This document shows positions 25,411 to 36,900 of a stretch of 40,990 nt of DNA, piece by piece. A program made the translations under genes and the position numbers. The notes beneath the pieces are model-generated. The model made no database searches. It saw nothing but the letters and a program-made list of their open reading frames with translations, and had not been told where the DNA came from. How positions within the stretch are numbered: the first letter of the stretch is position 1; every line of letters starts with the position of its first letter. This stretch comes from Paracoccaceae bacterium (lineage in GTDB: Bacteria; Pseudomonadota; Alphaproteobacteria; Rhodobacterales; Rhodobacteraceae), in the NCBI GenBank assembly GCA_020846995.1, contig JADLCV010000109.1, positions 1 through 40,990 on the forward strand. Direction: 5' to 3'.

Positions 25411-28400
25411 CTAGACCGCGCGGGCCGCGCGCAGCGCCCGGCGCTTCTCGTTGGCGGCGGCGCGGGCGGCCGCCTCGGCCGCGGCGTCCCGCTCGGCGGC
25501 CGGGCCGGCGCGGCGGTCGACATGGGCCGCGTAATCGGCGAGCACCGGGAAGCGGAAGATGTCGGTGATCGCCAGCCGCTCGTCGCCGAGGATGCCCCGG
25601 AGCTCGCGGTGGGCCTGCACGGCGAGGAGCGAGTGGCCGCCGAGCGCGAAGAAGCTGTCGCGCGCGCCAACCCTCGCGACCCCGAGGACGCGGGCCCAGA
25701 CCTCGGCCACCCGCTCGGCGATCGAGCCGGCGACGGGCGCCTCGTAGCCCGCCGCCGCGGCCGCCGCCGCCACCTCGGCCGGGGCGGGCAGGGCCCGGCG
25801 GTCGAGCTTGCGGTTGGGGGTGAGCGGGAAGGCCGCGACCCCGACGACATGCGCCGGCACCATGTGCGCGGGCAGACGCTGGGCGAGGGCCGCGCGCAGC
25901 CCTTCGGCCGCGACGCCCTCGCCCCGGATGTAGAGGACGAGGCGGGCATCGCCCGGCTGGTCCTCGCGCAGCATCGCGACCGCCTCGGCGACGCCGGGCA
26001 GGGCCGCCGCCGCGGCCTCGACCTCGCCGAGTTCGATACGGTAGCCGCGGAGCTTCACCTGCCCGTCGGCGCGGCCGAGGAACTCGAGCCGTCCGTCGGG
26101 AAGCGCCCGCACGAGGTCGCCCGTGCCGTAGATCCGTCCCTCCCCCGCGAAGGGGTCGGGACGGAAGCGGTCGGCGCTGAGGTCGGGGAGGTTGAGATAG
26201 CCGCGCGCGACCCCGGCGCCGCCGATCCAGAGCTCGCCCGGCAGCCCCGGCGGCACCGGCTGGCCGGCGCCGTCGAGGACGTAGAAGCGCGTGTTGGCGA
26301 TCGGCCGGCCGAGGTCGGCCAGCGCCCGGGTGCCGTCGGCCGGGCCGGTCGAGGACCACACCGTGGTCTCGGTCGGGCCATACATCGCCTCGACGGTCGC
26401 GACGCCGAGGGCCTGCATCTCGGCCACGAGCGCCCCCGGAACGGGCTCGCCGCCGAGCATCATCCGCCCGACCTGGCCGATGACCGAGCGGCCCTCCTCG
26501 CTCATCGCGATCATGCGCGCCATCGAGGGGGTGGCCTGCATGTGGGTGACGCCGTGGCGCAGGATCTGGGCCGCGATCGAGAAGTCTTCGGGGTCGAGCG
26601 CCGGGGCGTCGTTGGCCCGCCGCACCACCTCGGCGAGGGGAAAGAGCCCCTCGAGCACGGTCTCGGCCGCGATGCCGTAGTCGATCAGGCAGGCGACCTC
26701 GTCGACGCCGATCCGCTTCAGCTGCTCGACCCGGTCGAGCGCATCCTCGACGGTGCCGAAGAGACCGGAATCCTCGAAGTAGCGGGTGAAGGCGAACTCG
26801 AGGATGGCGTCGACCTCGTCGGCGCCGAGCGTGCGCAGGTCGATGTCGGCGGGCGAGGCCACGCCTTGCGGCTTCTTGAAGGCCGGGAAGGTCCAGGCAT
26901 ACTGGCGCACGAGGCCGGCGGCGGCGCCGAGATAGGCGCGCATCGGTCCCCGGGCCGTGCGGCGGGCCTGCTCGCGGTCACGGGCGACGAAGGTGTGCAG
27001 CATCAGCGTCACGGTGAACTTCGCCGGATCGTGGCCGTGCCGGGCGAGGGTGGCGCGGTAGAGCTTGATCTTCTCGCCCACCTCCTCGATCGACTGGCCG
27101 AGGAGATGGGTGAGGACATGGGCCCCGATTTCGCCCGCCTCGCGCCAGGTGTCGGGGTTGCCGGCGATCGTCAGCCAGACCGGCAGCTCGCGCGAGACCG
27201 GGCGCGGCTGGGTCAGGACCTCGACCGGCTGGCCGGGCTTCCAGGGGAAGCTCACCTTCTCGCCCCGCCAGAGCCGCCGCACCTGGTCGATCGCGGCATA
27301 CATCGCCGCCTTGTTGGCCGGGGGCGCGTTCTCGGGCTTGAGCACGAAGTCCTCCGGGTGCCAGCCCGAGGCGATGCCGAGGCCGGCGCGGCCGTTGGTA
27401 AGGTTGTCGATGACCGCCCATTCCTCGGCGATGCGGAGGGGATGGTGGAGGGGGGCGACGACGCTGCCCGAGCGGACGTCGAGGTTGCGCGTCACCGCCG
27501 CCACCGCGGCCCCGGTCACCGCCGGGTTCGGGTAGGGGCCGCCGAAGGCGTGGAAGTGGCGCTCGGGCGTCCAGATGGCGCGGAAGCCGTGGCTGTCGGC
27601 GAAGCGCGCGCCCTCGAGGAGGAGGCGATACTTGTCGCGCCCGACGCCGTCGTCGTTGCCCCAGTAGTAGAGGCTGAACTCCATCTTGCGCCGGGCGAGG
27701 GGCAGGCGGTGGCGGGCGACGAGCGCGCGCTCCTCCTCGCCCGAGAGCACGACCTTGAAGCCGCGCGCGAGGGTCCAGAAGAGCTCGAGGACGGCGATGT
27801 CGAACGAGAGGCTGGTGACGGCCAGCCAGACCCCGGGGGGATCGTGGGGGATGCGCGCGTCCATCCCGGCGAAGAAGTTGATGACGCTCCCGTGCTCGAC
27901 CATCACCCCCTTGGGCCGGCCGGTCGAGCCCGAGGTGTAGATGACATAGGCGAGGTCCGCGGCGGTGGCGCGCCCCTCCGGCGCCGTCGCCGGCAGCGTG
28001 GCGAGCCGCGGTTCGGCATCGACGAGGACAAGGCCGGCGCTGCCCTCAAGGAAGGGGGCGGCGCGGGCGCGGTCGGTGACGATCAGGCCCGCGCCCGCAT
28101 CCTCGAGGCAGAAGGCCAGCCGGTCGGCGGGATAGGCGGGGTCGAGCGGCAGGTAGGCGCCGCCGGCCTTGAGGATGGCGAGCGCGCCCGCGACGAGGTC
28201 GGGGCCGCGCGGCAGGCAGAGGCCGACGATGCTGCCGGGCCCGACCCCCTCGGCGACAAGGACATGGGCAAGCCGGTTCGCGCGCGCCTCGAGGTCGGCG
28301 TAGGTGAGGCTTTCGCCCTCGAAGGCGAGGGCGATGGCCGCCGGGGTGCGCGCCGCCTGGGCGGCGAGGGCCGCATGCACGGTCGTCTCGGCCGCGAGCT

Positions 28401-29994
28401 GAAGGGCAGTCGCGTTCCCCTCCGCCAGGACGCGCCGGCGCGTCGCCGGGGTGAGGAGGGGGAGGTTCTCGACCGCGGTCGCGGGGAGGGCGGCCGCGGC
28501 CGCGACCAGCGCGGAGAGGCTTTCGGCCCAGGCAGCGCGGGTGACGGCGTCGGCGCGGGCGGCATCGACCCAGACCGCGGGCGCCCGGCCGGTGACGAGC
28601 GTCACGGCGCTGCCGGCGACGGGGCCATCCTCGGCGATGGCGACCTCGGGCACGGGCCGGACCCCGATCGCGGGATCGCGGGCGGGAAGGTCGGCGGCAA
28701 AGGCCGGCCAGCGGCGGGCGGCGGCGATCTCGCCGGCAAGGCGGGCGGCGGCGGCGCCGAGGCTTTCCCCCGCCGCCGGCGCGAAGGCGAGGGGCACGAA
28801 GTGCGAGAGATAGCCCGGCGCCGCGGGCGCGGCCGCGGCACGGAAGGCAAGGTCGGCCGCAGGCTTGCCCGCGACGCGCGCGGCCCAGGCGGCGAAGGCC
28901 GCGACGAGGAGCCCGGGGTCGAGGTCCGCGGGCAGGCCCGCCGCGAGCGTCTCCCAGCGGGGGCTGTCGGCCGGCGGGGCAAGCCCGGGCAGGCCGAGGG
29001 GGGCAAGGGCGGCGAGCCGGCGCCGCCAGCGCCCCTCGCCCGCCACGACGGCGGCGAGCGCGGCATCGAGCCGCCCCGCCTCCTCGACGGCGGGAGAGGC
29101 GATGACCTCGCCCGCGGCCGCGACGGTCGAGGGGCAGACGGGGGCGCCGGCAGGGTCGGCAAGCCCGGTCAGCCGCACCGCGCCGCCCGCGGCGGCGACG
29201 ACGAGGCCCGCCGGGGTCGCCTCGAGGACGGTGCCGGGGATGGCCGGCGCCCGCGCCTCGACCGCCGCCTGGCCGACGAGGAGGACGCGGCCGCGGGCGA
29301 CGATCTTGGCCCGCGCGAGCGGGTTCCAGTAGGGCCCGTGGTCGAGCGCCCGGACGAAGGCCGCAACCGCCGCGGCGCCGCGGCCAAAGTCGATGCGGGC
29401 GGCCGCGGCCGGGCGGTCGGCGCGGGCGTGATAGCGGCGGCGGGCAAGGTCCTGGCGGCGCCCGGCGGGGACGCCGCCGGCCTCGAGCCGGAGGACGAGA
29501 TCGGCAAAGCTCTCGATCGCCGCCTCCCAGCAGCGGGTGTTCAGCGTCAGCGCGGTCTCGTCGGGGGCGATGTCGAAGGCCCGCTCGACGATGACGTCGC
29601 CCTCGTCGATGCCGCCGGCGATCAGGTGCCAGCTTACGGCATGGCGGGTCTCGCCGGCGAGCAGCGCCCACACCGGGGCGTTGAGGCCGGCGTGGGCCGG
29701 CAGCGGGCCGTCGTGGAAGTTGATGGCGCCGAGCCGCGCCGCCCCGAGGAGGGGGGCGGGGACGAGGGCGAGGTTGGCGATCGACAGGACCCAGTCGACC
29801 GAGGCGGGGGCCGCGCCATCGGCCGCGCCCGCCTCCGGCGCGAGCACCCTGAGCCCCTCGGCCTCGGCCCAGGCGCGGATCTCGGGGTTCCGCGTGACGA
29901 CGGCGGCGATCGTGTGGCCGCGCTCGCGCCAGAGCGCCGCGCAGCGCAGGAGGAGCGATTCGTTGCCGATCAGGATCGAGGAGAGCGTGGTCAT
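25411..29994 (-). CDS. single-module NRPS: formyltransferase, half condensation, adenylation with inserted luciferase-like monooxygenase, carrier protein
   Basis: A 1527-residue assembly-line enzyme. Residues 1 to about 290 are a formyltransferase (Fmt/ArnA fold) with N92, H94 and D133 matching the catalytic Asn-His-Asp triad, so it may formylate the amine of the loaded residue. About 300-530 looks like the C-terminal half of a condensation domain; the HHxxxDG half is absent. The adenylation domain starts near 539 (TSGSTG 687-692, SFDIAVLE as A4), is interrupted at about 771-1125 by a luciferase-like FMN monooxygenase of the MupA/Atu3671 type (MEFSLYYWGN, WTPERHFHAFGG), then resumes with YGPTETT (Y1205) and NRKLDRRALP. 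The carrier protein has S1455 in LGGHSLLAV for phosphopantetheine. No thioesterase is present. It overlaps the upstream GT2 by ATGA. Confidence 0.93.
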   Translation of the reverse strand: MTTLSSILIGNESLLLRCAALWRERGHTIAAVVTRNPEIRAWAEAEGLRVLAPEAGAADGAAPASVDWVLSIANLALVPAPLLGAARLGAINFHDGPLPAHAGLNAPVWALLAGETRHAVSWHLIAGGIDEGDVIVERAFDIAPDETALTLNTRCWEAAIESFADLVLRLEAGGVPAGRRQDLARRRYHARADRPAAAARIDFGRGAAAVAAFVRALDHGPYWNPLARAKIVARGRVLLVGQAAVEARAPAIPGTVLEATPAGLVVAAAGGAVRLTGLADPAGAPVCPSTVAAAGEVIASPAVEEAGRLDAALAAVVAGEGRWRRRLAALAPLGLPGLAPPADSPRWETLAAGLPADLDPGLLVAAFAAWAARVAGKPAADLAFRAAAAPAAPGYLSHFVPLAFAPAAGESLGAAAARLAGEIAAARRWPAFAADLPARDPAIGVRPVPEVAIAEDGPVAGSAVTLVTGRAPAVWVDAARADAVTRAAWAESLSALVAAAAALPATAVENLPLLTPATRRRVLAEGNATALQLAAETTVHAALAAQAARTPAAIALAFEGESLTYADLEARANRLAHVLVAEGVGPGSIVGLCLPRGPDLVAGALAILKAGGAYLPLDPAYPADRLAFCLEDAGAGLIVTDRARAAPFLEGSAGLVLVDAEPRLATLPATAPEGRATAADLAYVIYTSGSTGRPKGVMVEHGSVINFFAGMDARIPHDPPGVWLAVTSLSFDIAVLELFWTLARGFKVVLSGEEERALVARHRLPLARRKMEFSLYYWGNDDGVGRDKYRLLLEGARFADSHGFRAIWTPERHFHAFGGPYPNPAVTGAAVAAVTRNLDVRSGSVVAPLHHPLRIAEEWAVIDNLTNGRAGLGIASGWHPEDFVLKPENAPPANKAAMYAAIDQVRRLWRGEKVSFPWKPGQPVEVLTQPRPVSRELPVWLTIAGNPDTWREAGEIGAHVLTHLLGQSIEEVGEKIKLYRATLARHGHDPAKFTVTLMLHTFVARDREQARRTARGPMRAYLGAAAGLVRQYAWTFPAFKKPQGVASPADIDLRTLGADEVDAILEFAFTRYFEDSGLFGTVEDALDRVEQLKRIGVDEVACLIDYGIAAETVLEGLFPLAEVVRRANDAPALDPEDFSIAAQILRHGVTHMQATPSMARMIAMSEEGRSVIGQVGRMMLGGEPVPGALVAEMQALGVATVEAMYGPTETTVWSSTGPADGTRALADLGRPIANTRFYVLDGAGQPVPPGLPGELWIGGAGVARGYLNLPDLSADRFRPDPFAGEGRIYGTGDLVRALPDGRLEFLGRADGQVKLRGYRIELGEVEAAAAALPGVAEAVAMLREDQPGDARLVLYIRGEGVAAEGLRAALAQRLPAHMVPAHVVGVAAFPLTPNRKLDRRALPAPAEVAAAAAAAGYEAPVAGSIAERVAEVWARVLGVARVGARDSFFALGGHSLLAVQAHRELRGILGDERLAITDIFRFPVLADYAAHVDRRAGPAAERDAAAEAAARAAANEKRRALRAARAV

Positions 29995-30992
29995 GAGGTC
30001 CTCCGGGAGGGGCTGAGACAGGGAACGGCGGGTTCGGGGCGGGCCCGGGCGAGCGCCCGCAGTTCGTGGGCCACAAGGTCGCGCAGGAACCGCGGGGGAT
30101 CGCGCAGGGGCCGGCGCGCGATCAGGCAGCGCAGCCGCCAGATCAGGCCGCCGGCGACATGGGCGGCGGTGGCGAGCGCGGCATAGGCCGCGCCGTGGTT
30201 CTTGACGAAATAGTGCCGGCGCGAGTCGAACCAGTAGCGCGGCATCCGCTGCCAGCGCTTCATGCCCGTGGTCTCGGAGCCGATGTGGACGACGACGCTC
30301 TCGCGGACGTAGTCGGCAGGCCAGCCGGCGGCGGCGGCGCGGCGGCAGAGGTCGGTCTCCTCGAAGTACAGAAAGAAGGTCTCGTCGAAGAGGCCGACGC
30401 GGTCGAGGACGGCGCGCCGGACCATCACGCTCGCGCCGGCAAGCCAGTCGACCCGCCGCGACGCCTCCGGGATCGGGAGCGCCACGGCATGGGCGGCGAG
30501 GAGCCGCGAGATCGGGCCCGTGCGGGCCGCGCCCTCGAACTCGCTCCCGATGCCGGGGAAGCGGAAGGCGGTGGCGTGGGGCACGCCGTCCGGCCCCTCG
30601 ATGAAGCTGCCGGCGAGGCCCGTCTCGGGGTGGGCACCGAGATGGTCGAGCAGCCGCGCGATCGCGTCCGGTCGGGGGAAGGCGTCGGAGTTCAGGAGGT
30701 AGACGAAATCGGGCCGCACCCCGCCCGGCAGCCCGGCGCGGATGCCCGCGTTGTTGCCGAAGCCGAAGCCGCCGTTGCAGCCCGAGGCGACGGCCTGCAC
30801 CCGGCCCTGCCAGCCGCGACGGGCAATCTCGGCCGCGATCGACTCGAGCGAGCCGTCCCCGGAATCGTTGTCGACGATGGTGATCGCGCCCGCGATCCCC
30901 GCCATCGCCGCATGGGCGGCGGCGGCGGCCTTCAGCGTCATGGCGGGGGTGCGCCAGTTGACGATCACCGTCAGCACGGTCGGTCCGGCCAT
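29991..30992 (-). CDS. GT2 family glycosyltransferase, rhamnosyltransferase-like, between PKS and NRPS
   Basis: A 333-residue inverting transferase of the WbbL/rhamnosyltransferase branch. Key blocks are VIVNWRTPAMTL, IVDNDSGDGSLE, GCNGGFGFGNNAGI, VYLLNSDAFP (D103 as the metal-binding Asp), GASVMVRRAVLDRVGLFDETFF and FEETDLCRRA, all diagnostic of this group. The C-terminus is basic with one hydrophobic stretch (about 275-295), suiting membrane-peripheral work on a lipid-linked acceptor. It starts 4 bases after the PKS stop and its own TGA overlaps the NRPS ATG (ATGA, 29991-29994), so all three are translated from one message. The placement suggests that the sugar is transferred to the PKS/NRPS product or its polysaccharide carrier. 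Confidence 0.92.
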   Translation of the reverse strand: MAGPTVLTVIVNWRTPAMTLKAAAAAHAAMAGIAGAITIVDNDSGDGSLESIAAEIARRGWQGRVQAVASGCNGGFGFGNNAGIRAGLPGGVRPDFVYLLNSDAFPRPDAIARLLDHLGAHPETGLAGSFIEGPDGVPHATAFRFPGIGSEFEGAARTGPISRLLAAHAVALPIPEASRRVDWLAGASVMVRRAVLDRVGLFDETFFLYFEETDLCRRAAAAGWPADYVRESVVVHIGSETTGMKRWQRMPRYWFDSRRHYFVKNHGAAYAALATAAHVAGGLIWRLRCLIARRPLRDPPRFLRDLVAHELRALARARPEPAVPCLSPSRRTS

Positions 30993-30996
30993 GGCG

Positions 30997-33900
30997 CTAC
31001 TCCGCCGCTTGCGCCCAGGGCGCGGTGGGGGTCACGGCCGGCGCGAGGGAGCCGGCCTCGGCGGCGGCGATCGCCGACCGCATTCGCGCTGCCAGCGCGC
31101 GCACGTTCGGCTCGAGCACCATCGAATCGTGGTCGCCCGGCACCTCGACGACCGACAGCGCGGGGGCGAAGGGCGTCCAGCCGTTGTCCGCGCTCACGTA
31201 TTCGCGGGCGGCGCTGACGAAGCGGCCGCCGCCGACGGCAAAGCGGCGGTCGAGGGGGGGCCGGAAGAGGACCGTCGCCCCCGACCGCGCCACCAGCCGG
31301 TAGGCCGGCAACGCGGCGCGGAAGGCGGCCTCGATCGCGGCGTCGTGGAAGCCCTGCCCGGCCTCGGGACCGGCGGCCGGAGCCCGGCGGCGGGCGATCT
31401 CCCAGGCGAGCCGGGCCCGCGCCCAGTCGAGCAGGTAACCCGGGCCCCGGCGGCGGATCAGGGCCAGCTTGATCGCCACGCGGTCGCGGCGCGCGAGCGG
31501 CGGCCGGAGCGGGAGGGGGGTGTCGAGGAGGGCGACGAGGGCCGCCGTCTCGCCCTCCGCCTCGAGGGCGCGGGCGATCTCCCAGGCGACGAGACCCCCG
31601 CCCGAGAAGCCGCCGAGGAGGTAGGGCCCGTGCGGCTGGACCTGCCGGATCTCGGCGATCATGTCGCGGGCGGCGTCCTCGAAGCGGGCGTGCGGCGCCT
31701 CTCCGCCCAGGAGCCCGCGGGCCTGGAGGCCGTAGAACGGCCGGTCGGTGCCGATCAGCGCCGCCAGATGGCGCAGGTTGAGGACGTTGCCGAACATGCC
31801 GGCGACGAGGAAGAAGGGCGTGCGCGGGCCGCCCTCGCCCTCGTGCATGGCGACGAGATGGGTGAAGCGGCGGGCCGGCGCGGCCGGCCCCGCGGGCGCG
31901 CCCGCGGCCTCCTCGCCCGGCCCGGCGGCGGCGCCGATGCGCTCGGCGATCAGCCGGGCGCAGGCGGCGATGGTCGGGGCCTCGAAGAGGACCGAGATCG
32001 GGAATTCGACCGACCACGTCCGCCGGATGCGGGTAAAAAGGCGCACCGCGATCAGCGAGTGCCCGCCGAGGGCGAAGAAGTCGTCCTCGACCCCGACCCG
32101 GGCGACGCCGAGAAGCTCGCTCCAGAAGCCCGCCAGCGTGCGCTCGATGTCGGTCCGCGGCGCGACATAAGCGCTCTCGAGGTCGGGGCGCTCGAAGCCC
32201 GCGCCCTCCTCGGCGGCGGCGGCAGGCTGGGTTGCCGCCTCGGCCATCAGCGCCGGCAGGGCGAGGGGCGTCACGACCAGCCGCGGCAGGTCCGTCGCGA
32301 GCGCCCGGGCAAGGGCCTCGGGCCCCTCCGCGGGGCGGATGCCCTGCGCGAGCTGGGCGGCAAGGCGGGCCTCGGCCGCGGTCGGGGGCCCGGGGTGGCC
32401 GGGGTGGCCGGCCTCTCCGGTCAGGATCAGCTCGGCCGGCCGCAGGGGCGCGGCGGGGGCGAGCGCGCCCTCGAGCCGGCGCAGCGTGAAGCCCTCGGCG
32501 ACGAGGCAGACGGCGCCGGCGGCATCGGCGAGCGTGACGTCGAAGCGGGCGAAGGGCCCCTCGGCGCGGTTGCCGGGGGCGGCGCGGACGTGGCTCAGGA
32601 CCTCGGCCGGCAGGGGGGCGAAGACCCGCAGCCGGGCATGCCCCACCGGCACCCAGAGATGGGTCGGCGCATAGCCGGGGATGAGGTCCATGGCCCAGCC
32701 GGTGGCGATGTCGAGAAGGGCGGGATGGAGCCGGAAGCCCTGGGCGAGATCGCCCCGGAAGCGGGCATCGAGGGCGAGGCGGGCGAGCCCCTCGCCGGCG
32801 CCGAGGGCGCGCTCGCGCAGGACCCGCCAGCGCGGGCCGAAGGCGAGATGGGCCTCCTGCGCCGTGACGAGCCCGGCGGCATCGGCGGCCCGCGGCCCGG
32901 TGAGGCGGGCGGCGATGGCGGCGAGGTCGAGGGCCGGGGGCGGGGTCGCCGGGCCGAGCACGATCGTCCCCTCGGCGTTCCTGACGAAGCCCCGCCGCCC
33001 GCCCGCCTCGGCCGCCGAGGCGACGGCGAAGACATAGCCCTCCTCGCTGCGCCGGAGGCTCACGGCGATGTCGATGCCCGCCTCACCGGCGCGGAGCGGG
33101 CGCAGGAAGGTGAGGTCGCGGATCGCGAAGGGCCCCGCCTCGCCCTGGGCGGCGAGCGCCTCGGCGGCCAGCTCGACAAACCCGGTCCCGGGGAGGAGGG
33201 CCTCGCCGTCGCGGAGGCGGTGCTCGCCGATGACCCAGTCGGCGGTCGAGAGGCGGCCGCGGAAAAGGCGGTGGCCGCCCTCGTCGAAGGTCGCGGTGGC
33301 GAGCAGGGGCTGGAGGGCGGGGATCGCGGGCGCGGGCTCCCGGCCGGCATGGCGCGCGGCCGCCGCGGCGGCCATCCCGACCTCGGCCCAGATGCCCCAG
33401 TTCACGGCCAGAACCCGCGTCCGCCCGCCCGCCCGCGCCTCGGCCACGGCGTCGAGGTAGGCGTTGGCGGCGACGTAGTCGGCCTGCCCGGCGGGCGCGG
33501 TGGCGGTGCTCGAGGACGAGAAGAGGACGACGAGCCCCACCGCCCCGTCGGGAAAGAGCTCGAGGATGACCTGGGTGCCGTGGACCTTGGGGGCGAGCAC
33601 GGCCTCGGCCGCGAGCGGGGTGCGGGCAAGCATCGGGGCGTCGTCGATGGTGCCGGCACTGTGGAGGACGGCGGCGATGGGCCCGAAGCGGCCGGTGGCG
33701 ACGGCGACGGCGGCGCGCATCTCCTCGAGGTTGCAGACGTCGGCGCAGGCGACGAGGACCTCGGCGCCCGCGGCCTCGAGCGCCTCGACGGCGCGGATGC
33801 GGCGGGCGACCGCCTCGTAGGGGGCATGCCCGGCAAGATGGGCCGCCCATTCGCCGCGCGCGGGCAGGGGTGCGCGGGCGAGCAGCACGAGCTTCGCCCC

Positions 33901-36900
33901 CCCGCGCCGGGCGAGATCCATGGCCAGGGCCTGGCCGATGCCGCCGAAGCCGCCGGTGATGAGGACGGGCCCCGCGGGCAGGGCCGCGGCCGGGGCCGCG
34001 GGCAGGCTCTGTCGAACGTAGTCGCGCATGAGGCGGCGGCCGCCCCTCAGGGCCGCCGCCCCCTCGGCCGGGGCGGCGAGGAGTTCCTCGAGCGCCGCCG
34101 CGGCGAGCGCCTCGAGGGCGGCCGCATCGGCGGCGCCGCGCCGGCCGCGCGCCGGCAGGACGAGGTCGAGCGTCGTGCATGCGAGCCCCGGCAGCTCGCG
34201 CCCCATGATCCGCGCCGGGCCCTCGATGCAGGCCTTCTCGGGATGGGCGAGCGCCTCGCCCCCGACCCGCGCGGCGCCGGTCGTGAAGGCCGCGAGCCGC
34301 AGGGGCCGCGGCAGCCCCTCGCCCTCGATCGCCTGGGCGAGGAACATCAGGCTCCAGAAACCCTGTTCCATGTTCCGGTGGAAGAAGGAGGAGCCGGGGC
34401 GGAAGCCCTCGCCCTCGGTCACGAGCCAGAAGTGGCCGATGCGCGAGGGCGCGAGGCCGCGGCCCATGAGGTCGGAAAGAAGCTGGTCGTAGCCCTCGCG
34501 CCCGCGCTCGGGGGCGAGGAGATAGCGGTCGCTCTCGAGACGGGCGAAGGCGTCGCCGGACTCGACGGTGACGACGCGATGGCCCGCCGCCCGGAGCCGG
34601 GCGGCCGCCCGCGCAGCGATCCCCGCCGCGTCGGCGAAGAGAAGCCAGGTCTCGGCCGGGCCCCCGGCGAGGAGGTCGTCGAGCCCCGCCGGCAGGGCCG
34701 GCGCCTGGGGTCGCCAGACCGGCCGCCAGCCCCAGCGTGCGATGTCGTCCTCGCGCCCCGGCAGCCCCGCGGGCTCGGCCGCGCGCGGGCTGCCGGGCTC
34801 GATGAAGTAGGGCTTGCGCTGGAAGGGATAGGCCGGCAGCGGCAGGCGCCGGCGGGGGATCCCGGCCCAGACCTGCCCCCAGTCGGCCTCGACCCCCGCG
34901 GCCCAGAGCCGCGCGAGCGTCGTGAGGTGCCAGACGTCGTCCGCGACCGCCTGCTCGGGGTGGCGGAGGGCGTTGATCGCGCGGGCGGCGGGGATGCCGT
35001 TGGCCTGGGCGAGCGAGGAGAGGACGCGCCCCGGCCCGACCTCGAGGAAGACCCGCGCCGGGCCTGCGGCGAGATGGGCGAGCCCGTCGGCAAAGCGCAC
35101 GGTGTGGCGGAGATGGCCGACCCAGTAGGCCGGATCGGTCGCCTCGGCCGCCGTCAGGGGCCGCCCGGTCCGGTTCGAGATGACGGCAAGCCGCGGCGGC
35201 GCCAGCCGCATCCGCGCGAGATGGGCGTGGAAGGCGGCAAGGATCGGCTCGAGCATGCGCGAGTGGGCGGCGATGTCGATGGCGATGCGCTGGGTCTCGA
35301 TGCCGTCGCCCTCGAGTTTGCGGGCGAGGGCGGCGAGCCCCGCATCGGGCCCCGAGACGACGCAGAGGGAGGGCGCATTGACGCTCGCGAGGTCGAGGTC
35401 GTCGCCGATGAGGCCGCGGACCTCGGCCTCCGGCAGCGGCAGCGACAGCATGCCGCCGCGGGGGACGCCGTCGAAAAGCCGGCCGCGCAGGTGGACGAGG
35501 TCGATCGCGTCCTCGTACCCCATGACGCCGGCGACGCAGGCGGCGGCGTTCTCGCCCATCGAGTGGCCGATCAGCGCCGCGGGCTCCACCCCCCAGGCGC
35601 GCCAGGTCTCGGCCAGCGCCACCTCGACCATGAGGATCAGCGGCAGTTGCAGCGAGGGCCGGAGGAGGCGCGCGGCGGCCGCCGCCTCCTCGCCGGGCGC
35701 GGTGAGCCACAGGGCCCGGAGGTCGAGGTCGAGGCGGGGGGCGAGATGGGCGAGGCCGCGGTCCATCCAGTCGCGGAAGACGGGCTCGGTCTCGTAGAGG
35801 TCGCGGGCCATGCCGACATGCTGGGCGCCGCCGCCGGGGAACATGAAGACGACCCCGGGCGCCTCGGCCGGCGCCTCGGCGGTGAAGACGCGCCGGGGGT
35901 CGGGCTGGGCGAGGAGGGCCGCCGCCTCGGCCGCATCGGCGGCGACGAGGACCCGCCGCCAGGGGAAGGCCCGCCGCCCCTCCTTGAGCGTGAAGGCGAC
36001 GTCGGCAAGCTCGAGCCCGGGGGCGGCGGCGAGATGGCGGGCGAGCCCCGCGGTCGCGGCCTCGAGCGCGGCCCGGCTGCGGGCCGAGAGGACGAGCGGG
36101 TGGGCGGGCCAGAGCCCGGCCTCGGCCGCGGCCGGGGCGGGCGCCTCCTCGAGGACGACATGGGCGTTGGTGCCGCCGACGCCGAGCGAGTTGACGCCGG
36201 CCCGCCGCGGCCCCTCGCCCTCCCAGGGGGTGAGGCGGTCGTTGACGCGGAAGGGCGAGCGCTCGAAGTCGATGGCCGGGTTCGGCGCCTCGTAGCCGAG
36301 CGAGGGCGGCAGCGTGCGGTGGTGGAGGGCGAGCGCGGCCTTGATGAGGCTCGCCACCCCGGCGGCGGTGTCGAGATGGCCGATGTTCGTCTTGACCGAG
36401 CCGATGCGGGCGAAGCCCGTCCGCGCCGTCGTGCGCCGGAAGGCCTCGGTCAGGGCGGCGATCTCGATGGGGTCGCCAAGGTAGGTGCCGGTCCCGTGGC
36501 ACTCGACATAGCCGACGCTGTCGGCACCGACGCCGGCGGCGGCGAGCGCCGCGGCCACGCATTCGGCCTGCCCCTCGACCGAGGGCGCGAGATAGCCCGC
36601 CTTGGCCGCCCCGTCGTTGTTGACGGCACTGCCCCGGATCACCGCCCAGACGTGGTCGCCGTCGGCGAGCGCGTCCTTCAGGCGCCGCAGGACGACGACC
36701 CCCGCCCCGGAGCCGAAGACGGTGCCCCGGGCGCGGTGGTCGAAGGCGTGGCACTCGCCGTCGGGCGAGAGGATCTCGCCCTCGGCATGAAGATAACCGC
36801 GGCCCTGCGGCAGCTCGATCGTCACCCCGCCCGCCAGCGCCATGTCGCAATCGCCCGCGGCCAGCGCCCGCGCCGCCATGTGGACGGCGACGAGCGAGGT

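Noticed and set aside
23290-30186. A very long open frame (about 2300 codons) on the + strand antisense to the NRPS and hydrolase genes
   Set aside because: At this GC content stop codons are rare in the antisense frames. The translation is rich in Arg, Gly, Asp and His with no domain, while the opposite strand holds complete catalytic domains.
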